Assembly: GCF_900100355.1 (NCBI RefSeq) | Contig: NZ_FNFH01000007.1 | Location: forward strand, 62,001 to 126,000 | DNA: 64,000 nt | Source of the DNA: Microbulbifer yueqingensis | Lineage (GTDB): Bacteria; Pseudomonadota; Gammaproteobacteria; Pseudomonadales; Cellvibrionaceae | Direction: 5' to 3' | Part shown: positions 1 through 8,966 of the stretch, in pieces | Position numbering within the stretch: the stretch's first letter is position 1 | Layout: each line of letters opens with the position of its first letter | Notes under the pieces: model-generated | What the model was told of the DNA's origin: nothing | Databases searched by the model: none | The model's input: only the letters and a program-made list of their open reading frames with translations | Program-made: the position numbers and the translations under genes

Positions 1-105
1 TGGGGCAAGGTCACCGTGACCTGGTGGAGCCATGAGGCCGGAGGCTTGCACAAGAACGACTTTATTATGGCCGCTCGCACCGACAAGCAGCTCGACCAGG
101 AGTAA
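1..105 (+). CDS. phhB: 4a-hydroxytetrahydrobiopterin dehydratase, C-terminal fragment
   Basis: Only the last 34 codons are in the window, in frame from base 1 to the TAA at 103-105. The tail reads [11 protein letters not shown], then [15 protein letters not shown], which I recognise as the C-terminal strand and helix of the bacterial PhhB/PCD family. That family dehydrates the carbinolamine of the pterin cofactor after phenylalanine hydroxylation. The 5' end, and any neighbouring phhA, lie outside the window. The following 110 bases contain GC-rich inverted repeats (about 106-119 and 134-166) without a T-tract, so a classical terminator is not evident. The call rests on a short recalled motif. 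Confidence 0.75.
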   Translation, partial: WGKVTVTWWSHEAGGLHKNDFIMAARTDKQLDQE

Positions 106-215
106 GCCGCCCAGGCGGCCTCCAGCCCGGGCAGCGCCGCCCGCGGGACCCGGTTCCCGCCGGGCGGCACCGCGGTGTTGTGCGGGCGCAGTTATTGCAA
201 GGATTTGGAGCCGCC

Positions 216-446
216 ATGTTAAAAATGAAGCAGAGCTGCGAGCGCTGCAGCGCGCCGCTGCGGCTGATCGACCAGGCCTACATCTGCTCTTTCGAGTGTA
301 CCTTCTGTCCCGCTTGTTCAGAGCGGCTGGAAAAGACCTGCCCGAATTGCCAGGGCGAACTGGTGTTGCGCCCACCGCGCAAGTCCTCCCCCACAGAAGC
401 AGCCTCCCCGCGCTTCAAGGCGAAGCTGGAGAAGATCCTCGGCTGA
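216..446 (+). CDS. DUF1272 zinc-ribbon small protein
   Basis: This 76-residue protein has four Cys pairs typical of DUF1272: CERCSAPL, then ICSFECTFCPAC, then CPNC followed by GELVLRPPR. It is probably a small structural zinc-binding protein of unknown role. I start it at ATG 216, which has GGAG at 207-210 five bases upstream. An in-frame GTG at 180 would add 12 residues that do not resemble the family. The C-terminal tail is basic (RFKAKLEKIL). It lies just downstream of phhB on the same strand and converges on tlyA, whose stop is about 7 bases away. Confidence 0.8.
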   Translation: MLKMKQSCERCSAPLRLIDQAYICSFECTFCPACSERLEKTCPNCQGELVLRPPRKSSPTEAASPRFKAKLEKILG

Positions 447-453
447 CCTGCGC

Positions 454-1218
454 CTACTTCTCGGGGCGCCGCTGTGCCCAGAGCAGGAATTCCCGGTTGC
501 CATCACCACCCAGGATTGGACTGTCGATGTAGTCTCTCACCTGCAGACCGAGTGACTCGCAGAGCGCGGTTATTTTTTCGCGGACCTGCGGGTAGAGTGA
601 CGCATCCCTGACCACTCCGCCCTTGCCGATATTTTCCGCGCCCACCTCGAACTGGGGCTTCACCAGGCTGAGTAGTTGCCCGCCGGGTCGCAGCAGGGAC
701 GGAAGGCGCGGCAGGATAAGGGCCTGGGAGATGAAGGAGACATCCATGACCACCGCATCGAATCCCGTCTCGCCGTAGGGCCCCAGCTGTTCCCGGGTCA
801 GGTGTCGCGCATTGATTCCCTCGAACAGCTGCATGCGCGGATTTTCGCGCAGTCGCGCCGCCAGCTGGTCGTGCCCCACATCGATACCCACCACCAGCTC
901 CGCGCCGCGCTGGAGCAGGCAGTCGCTGAACCCGCCCGTGGAACAGCCGACATCCAGGGCCCGCCAGCCGGCCGGGTCGAGACCTGTATGGTCGAGGATG
1001 GCGGCGAGCTTCAGTCCCGCCCTGGATACATAGCGATCTTCCGGTAGTGGGTCTACCCGCAGGGGCTGGTCGTCGCTGACGGTCTGCCCTGCTTTCTGCG
1101 CCGGGCGCCAGCCGGCCCCGGTGTCGAGCATGACCCGCCCGCTGTCGATCAGCCGCTTGGCGTGGGTGCGGGAGTTGGCGAGTTTCTGCCGGACAAGCAG
1201 CTGATCTAACCGGGTCAT
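454..1218 (-). CDS. tlyA: TlyA-family rRNA methyltransferase (hemolysin A family)
   Basis: The N-terminus MTRLDQLLV, followed by SRTHAKRLIDSGRV, is an S4 RNA-binding domain. It is followed by a FtsJ-like Rossmann methyltransferase with the SAM loop LDVGCSTGGFSDCLLQ and the later motifs VVMDVSFIS and LVKPQFEVG. Family members 2'-O-methylate cytidines in 16S/23S rRNA; the historical hemolysin name reflects an indirect phenotype. I chose ATG 1218 because the family starts at M-x-R-L-D. An in-frame ATG at 1263 would add 15 residues and is preceded by a purine-rich AGAGAG. It is transcribed divergently from nhaA. Confidence 0.9.
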   Translation of the reverse strand: MTRLDQLLVRQKLANSRTHAKRLIDSGRVMLDTGAGWRPAQKAGQTVSDDQPLRVDPLPEDRYVSRAGLKLAAILDHTGLDPAGWRALDVGCSTGGFSDCLLQRGAELVVGIDVGHDQLAARLRENPRMQLFEGINARHLTREQLGPYGETGFDAVVMDVSFISQALILPRLPSLLRPGGQLLSLVKPQFEVGAENIGKGGVVRDASLYPQVREKITALCESLGLQVRDYIDSPILGGDGNREFLLWAQRRPEK

Positions 1219-1327
1219 GAATGGCACTATAGTTCTTTCAGTAGTGGTTGACGCAGGCGTCATGCTACTCTCTGGCCCCGCTTTGTAGAAGCTCTATGCT
1301 TAAAAGGATGAAGGAGGCCGCTGGTTA

Positions 1328-2779
1328 ATGGCGAAAAGCGTTCTGGGCAAATTCAGGATTCGCAAGGGTAAAGTCTTTGAAGCGCCTCTGGAGAGCGCTT
1401 TCGGACGCCTGGTCACTCCATTTGAGGAGTTTATTCACCGCCAGAGCAGCAGTGGCCTGCTGTTGATAGCCTGTGCGGTGGCGGCGCTGATTATCGCCAA
1501 CTCCCCGTTGCAGGAAGCCTACAAACACCTGCTGGAGATGAAAATCAGCCTGGGCGCCGGCGACTGGGGTTTTTCCATGAGCCTGCACCACTGGATCAAC
1601 GATGGCCTGATGGCGATCTTCTTCTTCCTCGTGGGGCTCGAACTGAAGCGTGAGTTCCTGGTGGGGGAGCTGTCCGAGCTGAAGCAGGCAGTGCTGCCGG
1701 TGATGGCAGCGCTCGGCGGCATGGTAGTGCCAGCACTGATTTACGCGTCCCTCAATGCCGGCGGCGAGGGATCCAAGGGGTGGGGCATTCCCATGGCGAC
1801 GGATATTGCTTTCGCCGTCGGCTGTATCGCCCTGCTGGGCAACCGGGTACCCCGGGCGGTGGTCACCTTCCTGGTGGCGCTGGCTATTGTGGATGACCTG
1901 GGTGCCATCCTGGTCATTGCCGTCTGGTATACCGAGGATGTCAATACCACCGCGCTGATGGCGTGCGGTGTACTGATAGCCATCATGTGGCTGCTGAAAT
2001 TCGCCGGTGTTCGCCGGGCACCGGCATATATTTTCGTGGGAATCCTGCTGTGGTACGAGCTTTACGTCACGGGAATCCATGCCACCCTCGCCGGGGTGAT
2101 TACGGCGATGGCGTTGCCGGCAAGGCCCAAATACGATCCGGTGGCGTTCAGTACCTTCGTCAAGGATATCATCCGCAGCTTTGACCGCTGCTTCCGGCCC
2201 GGGGACAAGATCATTGCCAACGATGCCCTGCGGGCGCGGGTGATGGCGCTGGACAACGGTGTCCACCTGGCGCAGTCGCCGCTGCAGCGGATGGAAACGC
2301 GCCTGCACACGCCGGTGGCCTTTATTGTGGTGCCGATTTTTGCCCTGGCCAATGCCGGTATCCCCATCGACAGCTTCACCAGCTCGGCCGCCGTCCTCAA
2401 CCCGGTGACGCTGGGGGTAATCCTGGGACTGGTCTTTGGCAAACTGGTGGGCATTGTGGGCGCCACCTGGCTGGGCTGGAAGCTCGGGCTGGGCAGGCTG
2501 CCCACGGCAGCCAGTTTCCATCACATTATCGGTGTGGCGCTGCTCGGCGGTATCGGCTTTACCATGTCGATCTTTATCTCCGAACTCGCGTTCTACGACG
2601 AGAATGAATTGCTGATTCAGGCGAAAGCCGGCGTGTTGCTGGCCTCGGTGGTTGCCGGTGTTGCCGGCTTCCTCGTCCTGCGCAAGGCGCCGGTTTCAGA
2701 GGAGGTAAGTACCGTCAACGAAAAGTCCGCTGAAGAGCAGCCGGAAGAGGGCGCGGAACCGGACCAGGCAAAGAGCTGA
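1328..2779 (+). CDS. nhaA: Na+/H+ antiporter NhaA
   Basis: This 483-residue multi-spanning inner-membrane protein belongs to the NhaA family, which exchanges two protons for one sodium ion for pH and salt homeostasis. Recognisable segments include SSGLLLIACAVAALIIANSPL near the N-terminus, MATDIAFAVGCIALLGNRVP, and the double aspartate in AIVDDLGAILVIAVW (the ion-binding pair of the family). The late GGIGFTMSIFISELAF is also present. The protein is longer than the roughly 390-residue E. coli enzyme, with an acidic hydrophilic tail rich in Glu. AAGGAGG at about 1311 is the ribosome binding site. Salt-coupled pH control suits a marine host. Confidence 0.95.
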   Translation: MAKSVLGKFRIRKGKVFEAPLESAFGRLVTPFEEFIHRQSSSGLLLIACAVAALIIANSPLQEAYKHLLEMKISLGAGDWGFSMSLHHWINDGLMAIFFFLVGLELKREFLVGELSELKQAVLPVMAALGGMVVPALIYASLNAGGEGSKGWGIPMATDIAFAVGCIALLGNRVPRAVVTFLVALAIVDDLGAILVIAVWYTEDVNTTALMACGVLIAIMWLLKFAGVRRAPAYIFVGILLWYELYVTGIHATLAGVITAMALPARPKYDPVAFSTFVKDIIRSFDRCFRPGDKIIANDALRARVMALDNGVHLAQSPLQRMETRLHTPVAFIVVPIFALANAGIPIDSFTSSAAVLNPVTLGVILGLVFGKLVGIVGATWLGWKLGLGRLPTAASFHHIIGVALLGGIGFTMSIFISELAFYDENELLIQAKAGVLLASVVAGVAGFLVLRKAPVSEEVSTVNEKSAEEQPEEGAEPDQAKS

Positions 2780-2804
2780 ATACTCCAGTGGCTGCGGCCT
2801 GGTG

Positions 2805-3524
2805 TCACTTCAGGCTGTCTACCAGGGCCTGCATTCGATCGAAGTGGCTGCCCCGCCAGTAGACCCGGCCACAGGCACTGCACTGCAGGAAGTCGTCGAA
2901 GGAGCGACGGGTCCGCGGCTGCAGCCGGTGGTCGATTTCCTGCTTGGCAGCCGGCCGTAGCGATGCGTTGCATTCCATGCAGCGGCTGAAAGGCTGCATG
3001 GAATGCGCCAGCCGGAAGCGGGTGGCGATCTCCTGCAACTGCAGCCGCGGTCGGGTGGCGCGGACGTAGTAGCCACGTTGCAGTTGTTTCCTTTTGAGCA
3101 AGTCGCGATCGCGGGTCAGCAGTGTGCGGTCCTGGCGAACCGAAAGCTGCACCAGCTGTTCATCACTGCAATCGTCGGGAAGCCGGCTGTCGAAGCCCAG
3201 CATGCGCAGGTAGCGTGCCAGCCGCCCCAGGTGGCAGTCGAGCACGAAGCGCGGTTCCGCCTGGGCTTCCGGCGACAGGCGCCGTCCAGGTCCGGGCGCG
3301 GGGTATACCTCCACCCTGTCCCCATCCTGCAGTCGGTAGGAGAAATCCACCGCCGTCCCTCCCACCATGATGCTATCGACCTCTACATGGGGCACGCCCA
3401 GGCTCTCGATGGCATCCTTGACCGACCTCCTGTCGCTCCAATGGACGGTGCTGCCACGGCACCGCCGCCGCGCCGTGAGGAAATCGCTGAGGTTCCCGTG
3501 AAAATGAATCTGTGCGCTGGGCAT
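2805..3524 (-). CDS. Ubiquitin-like Mut7-C RNase-domain protein
   Basis: This 239-residue protein has two domains. Residues 1-80 form a ThiS/MoaD-like ubiquitin fold (Ub-Mut7C), ending in LQDGDRVEVYP. The remainder is a Mut7-C PIN-type nuclease domain (RFVLDCHLGRLARYLRMLGFDS, then DRTLLTRDRDLL) followed by a zinc ribbon with CMEC and CSAC pairs. The fusion is a known architecture. The acidic residues in FVLD, DDCSDEQL and TRDRDLL fit a metal-dependent PIN active site. The RNA substrate is unknown. It converges on nhaA with 25 bases between the stops. The start at 3524 gives a standard beta-strand N-terminus (MPSAQIHFHG). Confidence 0.85.
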   Translation of the reverse strand: MPSAQIHFHGNLSDFLTARRRCRGSTVHWSDRRSVKDAIESLGVPHVEVDSIMVGGTAVDFSYRLQDGDRVEVYPAPGPGRRLSPEAQAEPRFVLDCHLGRLARYLRMLGFDSRLPDDCSDEQLVQLSVRQDRTLLTRDRDLLKRKQLQRGYYVRATRPRLQLQEIATRFRLAHSMQPFSRCMECNASLRPAAKQEIDHRLQPRTRRSFDDFLQCSACGRVYWRGSHFDRMQALVDSLK

Positions 3525-3607
3525 GGCAAGAACACTGGTTATCGGGGCTGCTGTGGAGTGTAGCCGTGGGCGGGGCAGGATTATCTCACCGATGGGACTG
3601 GGGGCTG

Positions 3608-3648
3608 CCAGCTACAGCTGGTAGGTGGTACATTGGTGCATGCACCAA
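3608..3648. promoter_or_regulatory. Two palindromes upstream of the 3708 gene cluster
   Basis: Two inverted repeats sit 60-100 bases before ATG 3708. One is CCAGCT-AC-AGCTGG at 3608-3621. The other is the perfect 16-bp palindrome TTGGTGCATGCACCAA at 3633-3648. Perfect dyads of this size close to a start codon are typical of repressor or activator operators. No matching regulator gene is encoded nearby, so the operator reading is inference. Confidence 0.4.
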
Positions 3649-3707
3649 CTGCGGGCAGTGGGCAGTTTTCGGCCCCCGGCCCAGACAGATTGAAGAACTG
3701 AAAAAGA

Positions 3708-4877
3708 ATGATAAAAAAATTGCTCCTGCTGGCGCTGACCGGCTTGCTCCTCCTGTTGTTAGTGGTGTCGTTATTGGCGCAGGTACCCCCTGCCAGTTTC
3801 TCTCCCGTGCCCAGGGAGGGCGAGGCGCTCCCGGCCGGCGAGCCGGCCCTGGTGCTCGAGCCACTCAACGCGCCTGTTGCCGGCGCCGCCAACCTGGTCT
3901 CGGTCCAGCCGTGGTTGCAGCCCCTGGATTACGCCAGCGGCGAGCGCTTGTACCGGAAGCTGGAAACCTATCTCGCACGGGCAGAAGCCGAGGGCTGGCT
4001 GGGCCCGCGCACACTGGTTGTGCTGCCGGAGCATATCGGCACCTGGCTGGTGGCTTCCGGTGAGGGATTCCTCACTTACCGCGCATCCTCTACCAGTGGG
4101 GCGATGCTGTGGGCTGCACTCGGTAACCTGCCGGCGTTCTCCAGTGGGCTGTATCGCGAGGTCGCCAGGGGCGAAACTTCCGACCCCCTGGCCGCGGCGC
4201 TCTTTCGCCTCAAGGCCCGCAGCATGGCGAACGAATACCAACGGGTATTTTCCCGGCTCGCGCAGCGCTTTGGGGTCACCCTGGTGGCGGGCTCCATCCT
4301 CCTGCCGGATCCGCAGCTCGCTGGAGGAAGCATCCACGCCGGCACCGGCCCTCTCTACAACAGCAGCTTTGTTTTCTATGCCGACGGGCGCATAGCGGGC
4401 CCGGTGCGCAAGGTCTACCCGATTGCCAGCGAATTGCCCTTCACCCGCCCGGCGCGCCAGCCGCTGCCCGTGTTCGAGACACCACTGGGGAAGCTGGGGG
4501 TGCTGATCTGTGCGGACAGCTGGTATCCGGATACCTGGGCCCAGCTGGCTGGCGCCGACCTGGTCGTCGTGCCATCTTTCGCCACGCCCACCGGCATCTG
4601 GACCCGGCCGTGGCAGGGATACAACGGGGCCGCGGCGCCGCGCGACGTCGATCCCGGCGATGTGGGCCGTATCAGCGAGGGTGAGGCCTGGCGCAAGTAC
4701 GCGCTGGGTGGGCGGGGCGGGCAAGTGCGCGCTGGGATCAATACCTTCCTGCGCGGCGAACTCTGGGATCTCGGTGATGATGGCCGCACCACCGCTGTCA
4801 TCGAGGGAAAGTTGCTGCAGGGTGTCCGGCGCGACGGCGCGGTTATATCGAGCCTCTGGTTGCCCGAATCGCAGTGA
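3708..4877 (+). CDS. Membrane-anchored nitrilase-superfamily carbon-nitrogen hydrolase
   Basis: This 389-residue protein starts with a hydrophobic stretch (about residues 5-26, LLLLALTGLLLLLLVVSLLAQV) acting as signal anchor or uncleaved signal, so the enzyme should face the periplasm. The nitrilase fold is shown by the Glu-Lys-Cys triad: E108 in VVLPEHIG, K235 in GPVRKVYP and C268 in GVLICADSWYP. The family hydrolyses nitriles, amides or carbamoyl compounds; the substrate here is unknown. It is the first gene of a same-strand run with an amine oxidase, a C69 dipeptidase and a DUF885 lipoprotein. It resembles the apolipoprotein N-acyltransferase fold but lacks that enzyme's multiple membrane spans. 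Confidence 0.8.
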   Translation: MIKKLLLLALTGLLLLLLVVSLLAQVPPASFSPVPREGEALPAGEPALVLEPLNAPVAGAANLVSVQPWLQPLDYASGERLYRKLETYLARAEAEGWLGPRTLVVLPEHIGTWLVASGEGFLTYRASSTSGAMLWAALGNLPAFSSGLYREVARGETSDPLAAALFRLKARSMANEYQRVFSRLAQRFGVTLVAGSILLPDPQLAGGSIHAGTGPLYNSSFVFYADGRIAGPVRKVYPIASELPFTRPARQPLPVFETPLGKLGVLICADSWYPDTWAQLAGADLVVVPSFATPTGIWTRPWQGYNGAAAPRDVDPGDVGRISEGEAWRKYALGGRGGQVRAGINTFLRGELWDLGDDGRTTAVIEGKLLQGVRRDGAVISSLWLPESQ

Positions 4878-4930
4878 TGTTGCCCGTGAAAAAGAAAAGA
4901 CAATAACAACAGCAAAAGGGGAGCCTCTCT

Positions 4931-6301
4931 ATGGAGGAGATTGATGTTGCCGTCCTCGGTGCCGGGATATCCGGGCTCCAGGCGGCGCGGCTGCTCCGGG
5001 ACCGGTTTTCGGTGCGCATCCTGGAGGCCCGCGACAGGGTCGGGGGCCGTCTGCTGAACCACACCTTTGCCAATGGCGACACGGTGGATATCGGCGGGCA
5101 GTGGATCGGGCCGGGCCAGGATCGGATGTATCGGCTGGTAGAGGAGTTGGGGGCCGCCACCTGGCCGCTGTACGACCGGGGCGACAACCTGTTGGTGCTC
5201 GACGGCCGCTCGCGGCGCTATCGCGGCACCATCCCCCGTATCAACCCGCTGGCGCTGGCCGACCTGGGTCTTGCCATGCACCGCTTCGAGAAAATGGCCC
5301 GCGGCCTGGATCCGGCGCGGCCCTGGGCGCACAGGCGTGCGGCGGCCTGGGACGCCGTGACCCTGCGCAGCTGGATCGACAGCAACTGCCGCACCCGCCT
5401 CGCACGCCAGCTGTTTGCCATCGCGGTAGGGGCGGTATTTGCCGCCGAACCCGACGACCTGTCCCTGCTGCATGCGCTCTTCTACGCCCGCTCCGGGGAT
5501 TCCCTGGAAAGGCTGCTGGCGGTCACCGGTGGCGCCCAGCAGGATCGTATCCACGGTGGCACCGCCGGACTCTGCGAGCGCATGGCGGCACAGCTGGGCG
5601 ACTGCGTGCAGCTGGGTTCACCGGCGAAGAAGGTAAAGGCCACTGCGGACGGGCGCCTGCGGGTGGATTACCGCGGCGGCGCCCTCCTGTGCGAGCGGCT
5701 TATTGTGGCCATACCGCCCAACCAGGCCCTGCGCATCCAGTTCGAGCCGGAACTGCCGGCGTGGCGCGACCAGTTGATGCAGCGCATGCCCGCCGGCTCC
5801 TGCATAAAGTGTATCGCCCGCTACGAGCGCCCGTTCTGGCGCGATGAGCAACTGTCCGGCCAGGTCACCAGCCCGGCGGGCCCGGTGCGGGTGTCTTTCG
5901 ACAATTCCGAGCGAGGCCGGGAATCGGGCCTGCTGATGGGGTTCCTGGAAGGGGATGTGGCGCGCCATTACAGCGGCGTGGCGCCCGACGAGCGAAGACA
6001 GGCGGTGCTGGACTGTTTTGCGCGGTTCTTCGGCGAACGCGCGCGCCATCCACTGGAGTATGTGGACAAGGACTGGAGCAGTGATCCCTGGACCCGCGGC
6101 TGCTACGCCGCCTTCCTCGGCCCGGGAACCTGGACCAGCTACGGTGAACGCCTGCGTGAGCCGAACGGCCGCATCCACTGGGCGGGCACCGAGTCCGCTT
6201 CCCAATGGTACGGATACATGGAGGGCGCGCTCGAATCCGCCGAGCGGGCGGCGCGTGAAGTCCAGCAGCAGCTCGAGAGGGCCGGGGCCCTGCATGTGTG
6301 A
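4931..6301 (+). CDS. FAD-dependent flavin monoamine oxidase family protein
   Basis: This 456-residue oxidoreductase begins with the dinucleotide-binding motif VLGAGISGLQAARLL, followed by ILEARDRVGGRL and GGQWIGPGQDRMYRLVEELG. It ends with the C-terminal FAD motif RIHWAGTESASQWYGYMEGALESAERAA. This is the monoamine oxidase / amino-acid oxidase type, oxidising an amine with release of hydrogen peroxide. No signal peptide is visible. Its 3' end overlaps the next gene by 8 bases (6294-6301), so the two are probably translationally coupled. The substrate cannot be read from sequence; the neighbouring hydrolases suggest amine or amino-acid derivatives. Confidence 0.88.
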   Translation: MEEIDVAVLGAGISGLQAARLLRDRFSVRILEARDRVGGRLLNHTFANGDTVDIGGQWIGPGQDRMYRLVEELGAATWPLYDRGDNLLVLDGRSRRYRGTIPRINPLALADLGLAMHRFEKMARGLDPARPWAHRRAAAWDAVTLRSWIDSNCRTRLARQLFAIAVGAVFAAEPDDLSLLHALFYARSGDSLERLLAVTGGAQQDRIHGGTAGLCERMAAQLGDCVQLGSPAKKVKATADGRLRVDYRGGALLCERLIVAIPPNQALRIQFEPELPAWRDQLMQRMPAGSCIKCIARYERPFWRDEQLSGQVTSPAGPVRVSFDNSERGRESGLLMGFLEGDVARHYSGVAPDERRQAVLDCFARFFGERARHPLEYVDKDWSSDPWTRGCYAAFLGPGTWTSYGERLREPNGRIHWAGTESASQWYGYMEGALESAERAAREVQQQLERAGALHV

Positions 6302-7475
6302 CACTATGGTCTACCGTGCCGGCGATACCACCTGGCTGGCCAAGAACAGTGACCGCGACCCGCTCGAGGCCCAGCGGGTCGAGGTGATTCCCGCAGTGCG
6401 CGGGGATCGGGCCTCCAGCCTGCGCTGTACCTGGATCGAGATACCGCAGGTGCCCGACCGCCACGCCTGCATCATCGGTCGCCCGGCCTGGATGTGGGGT
6501 GCGGAAATGGGGGTCAACGAGTGTGGCGTGGCCATCGGCAACGAGGCCATCTTTTCCCGCCGGGTAATGCGCAGCGGTGTGGCGCTGCTGGGCATGGACC
6601 TGGTGCGCCTGGCGCTGGAGCGGGCCGACACTGCTGCGTCGGCCCTGCGGGTGATTGTCGACCTGCTGGAGGAGTTCGGCCAGGGCGGCCCGGCCGCTTT
6701 CAGCCAGCGGAATTTCCGCTATGACAACAGTTTCCTGATTGCCGACGCCACTGAGGCCTGGAAGCTGGAGACGGCAGGGCGGGAATGGGTTGCCCGGCGC
6801 GTGGAACATTACGATGCCATATCCAATGGCCTCACCATAGGCACCGACCATGAGCTGGCCAGCGAGGCCGTCCACACCCGCGGTACCGCCTTCGATCGCG
6901 ACAATGATACCCGCCTGGTGCCGTTTGTCGGCGCCTGTCGCCGCCGGCGCAGCGCCGCCCTGGCAGGGCTGGCAGCGCTCGATGCGCAGCGCGTGGGCTT
7001 TGCCGACTTTGCCGCGATCCTGCGCCACCATCGCCGTGGACGCCCGTCCGGTAACGCCGATCTCTGTATGCATGCGGCGCCTCCGGGCGCACTGCTTCCC
7101 TGGCTGCGGCCGTCGCAGACAGTCAACGCCATGATCGTGTCCCTGGGGCCGGGCGGGCCCCGGGCCGCCTTCACTGGCACCGCGAATACCTGTTGCAGCC
7201 TGTTTCGGCCGGTGGACTTCACTGGCGGCTGGGCCACAGGGGAACGGGACAGCTGGGAGGCCCACAGGGTCTGGTGCGACCATGCCATCGCCGGGGAGCC
7301 GGCGCGCCGGCGCTTGCAGGCCAGGCTGGAGGTGGCAGAGGGCGAAATCTTTTCCGCGCTGGAGCGCGGCGATACCGATGCCGCCCGGCAGCGCGCCCGC
7401 CACTGGTGGGATGCCGTTTTCGCCGGTATGGTACTCCCCGACAACAACGGACAACTTCTGCAGGAAATTCCATGA
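6294..7475 (+). CDS. C69-family dipeptidase (secernin-like)
   Basis: This 393-residue N-terminal-nucleophile hydrolase starts MCDTMVYRAGDTTWLAKNSDRD. Cys2 becomes the catalytic nucleophile after removal of Met, as in peptidase family C69 and secernins. The segment WGAEMGVNECGVAIGNEAIFSR and the later DICMHA/NADLCMHA-like core support the call. The open frame extends upstream to 5955, but only ATG 6294 places the cysteine at position 2, so I start there. It overlaps the amine oxidase by 8 bases, and its stop overlaps the next ATG (ATGA at 7472-7475). It likely cleaves dipeptides in the cytoplasm. Confidence 0.85.
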   Translation: MCDTMVYRAGDTTWLAKNSDRDPLEAQRVEVIPAVRGDRASSLRCTWIEIPQVPDRHACIIGRPAWMWGAEMGVNECGVAIGNEAIFSRRVMRSGVALLGMDLVRLALERADTAASALRVIVDLLEEFGQGGPAAFSQRNFRYDNSFLIADATEAWKLETAGREWVARRVEHYDAISNGLTIGTDHELASEAVHTRGTAFDRDNDTRLVPFVGACRRRRSAALAGLAALDAQRVGFADFAAILRHHRRGRPSGNADLCMHAAPPGALLPWLRPSQTVNAMIVSLGPGGPRAAFTGTANTCCSLFRPVDFTGGWATGERDSWEAHRVWCDHAIAGEPARRRLQARLEVAEGEIFSALERGDTDAARQRARHWWDAVFAGMVLPDNNGQLLQEIP

Positions 7476-8848
7476 AAAAACTGCATCTGGCTTTTTTGAT
7501 TTCTTTTTCCTCCCTGGCGCTGTTCGCCTGCGGCGACCGGCCCGCCGATTCCGGGGCAGGCAAACCGGAGACTGACAACTCCATGGCAAAGGAGGACACC
7601 GCGGCGAGGGAAAAGCCGGCAAAGGAGGAGAGCGCTGATATGGACAGCATGGCTCGCGAGTATGTAATGCTCGTGCTGGAGCTGGGAAATCACGATGACA
7701 GTTACGTCGACGCCTATTACGGGCCGGAGAAGCTGCGTGAGCAGGCCAGGGCCAGCGAGGCCACCCCGGCAGAGCTGGCACAGCGCGCCCAGGAGCTGAT
7801 CAACCGGCTGCCACAGCAGATCGAGCCCTCCGCAGACATGGAGGCCCTGCGACAGCACTACCTGAAAACCCAGCTGCGCGCGATCAAGGCCCACGCCGAA
7901 AGCCTCGCGGGTACCCGGGACAGCAGCTTCGAGAGCGATGCCCGGTTGCTCTACGACACCCAGCCGCCGAAGCGTGAGCTGGCGGAGTTCGAGCCTGTAC
8001 TGAAGGAACTCGACCAGCTGCTGCCCGGCGATGAGCCCCTGCACCTGCGGGTGAAGCAATTCAAGCAGCAGTTTGAAATTCCGAAAGACAAGCTGCCGGA
8101 AGTTTTTGATGCGGCCATCGATGCCTGCCGCGAGCGCACCAAGAAATATATCCAGCTGCCGGAGAACGAGGACTTCGAGCTCGAATACGTTACCGACAAG
8201 CCCTGGAGCGGCTACAACTGGTACCAGGGTAATGCCCGCAGCCTGATCCAGGTGAATACCGAGCTGCCGGTGATGATCGACCGCGCCATCGACCTGGGCT
8301 GTCACGAGGGCTATCCCGGCCACCACACCTACAACGCGCTGCTGGAGCAGGAACTGGTGGAAAACCGTGGCTGGCTGGAATACAGCGTATACCCGCTGTT
8401 CAGCCCGCAGTCGCTGATCGCCGAGGGCAGCGCCAACTACGGTATCGAGCTGGCCTTCCCCGGCAATGACAAGCTGGAGTTCGAGAAGAACGTGCTCTAC
8501 CCGAAAGCGGGACTCGATCCGGCGGACGCGGAGAAATACGACCGCGTGCTGGAACTGACTGACCGGCTCAGCTTTGCCGAAAATGAAATCGCCCGCCAGT
8601 ACATCGACGGCGAGATAGACGGCGACAAGGTGGTGGAGCTGTTCCAGAAATACGGCCTGCGCAGCCCCGAGCGCGCCGCCCAGCGCAAGCGTTTCGTCGA
8701 TACCTATGGTACCTACGTGATCAACTACAACTGGGGCAAGCAGCTGGTGGCCAATTACGTCGAGGAGGTAGAGGCGCCGGAAGACCGCTGGGAGCGCTTC
8801 GGCACGCTGCTGTCCTCGCCGCGCCTGCCGTCGTCGCTCGACTGGTAA
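7472..8848 (+). CDS. DUF885-family metallopeptidase-like lipoprotein
   Basis: This 458-residue protein has a lipoprotein signal (MKKLHLAFLISFSSLALFAC, Cys at about residue 20) followed by a Ser/Asp/Glu/Lys-rich linker. The DUF885 domain carries the hallmark HEGYPGHHTYN (H278 to H285) and a downstream SLIAEGSANYG, which together look like a zinc site of a collagenase-like peptidase clan. The enzyme is probably exported and attached to the membrane. The ATG sits inside the stop of the C69 gene (ATGA overlap), which implies coupled expression. The substrate is unknown; the context suggests peptide or amino-amide catabolism. Confidence 0.85.
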   Translation: MKKLHLAFLISFSSLALFACGDRPADSGAGKPETDNSMAKEDTAAREKPAKEESADMDSMAREYVMLVLELGNHDDSYVDAYYGPEKLREQARASEATPAELAQRAQELINRLPQQIEPSADMEALRQHYLKTQLRAIKAHAESLAGTRDSSFESDARLLYDTQPPKRELAEFEPVLKELDQLLPGDEPLHLRVKQFKQQFEIPKDKLPEVFDAAIDACRERTKKYIQLPENEDFELEYVTDKPWSGYNWYQGNARSLIQVNTELPVMIDRAIDLGCHEGYPGHHTYNALLEQELVENRGWLEYSVYPLFSPQSLIAEGSANYGIELAFPGNDKLEFEKNVLYPKAGLDPADAEKYDRVLELTDRLSFAENEIARQYIDGEIDGDKVVELFQKYGLRSPERAAQRKRFVDTYGTYVINYNWGKQLVANYVEEVEAPEDRWERFGTLLSSPRLPSSLDW

Positions 8849-8966
8849 CTGGCACCAGAATGGCCGAGGGCGCGCAGCGTCACAATCCTCGCTGCGGGCC
8901 TCTCGGTATTGGTTGGCAATTGGGCGATCAGGTAAACTGCGCCCAAAACCAGATTCAGGAGTGGTT

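Noticed and set aside
5955-6293. In-frame N-terminal extension of the C69 dipeptidase
   Set aside because: It would bury the nucleophile Cys that must be residue 2 and would overlap the amine oxidase by over 300 bases.
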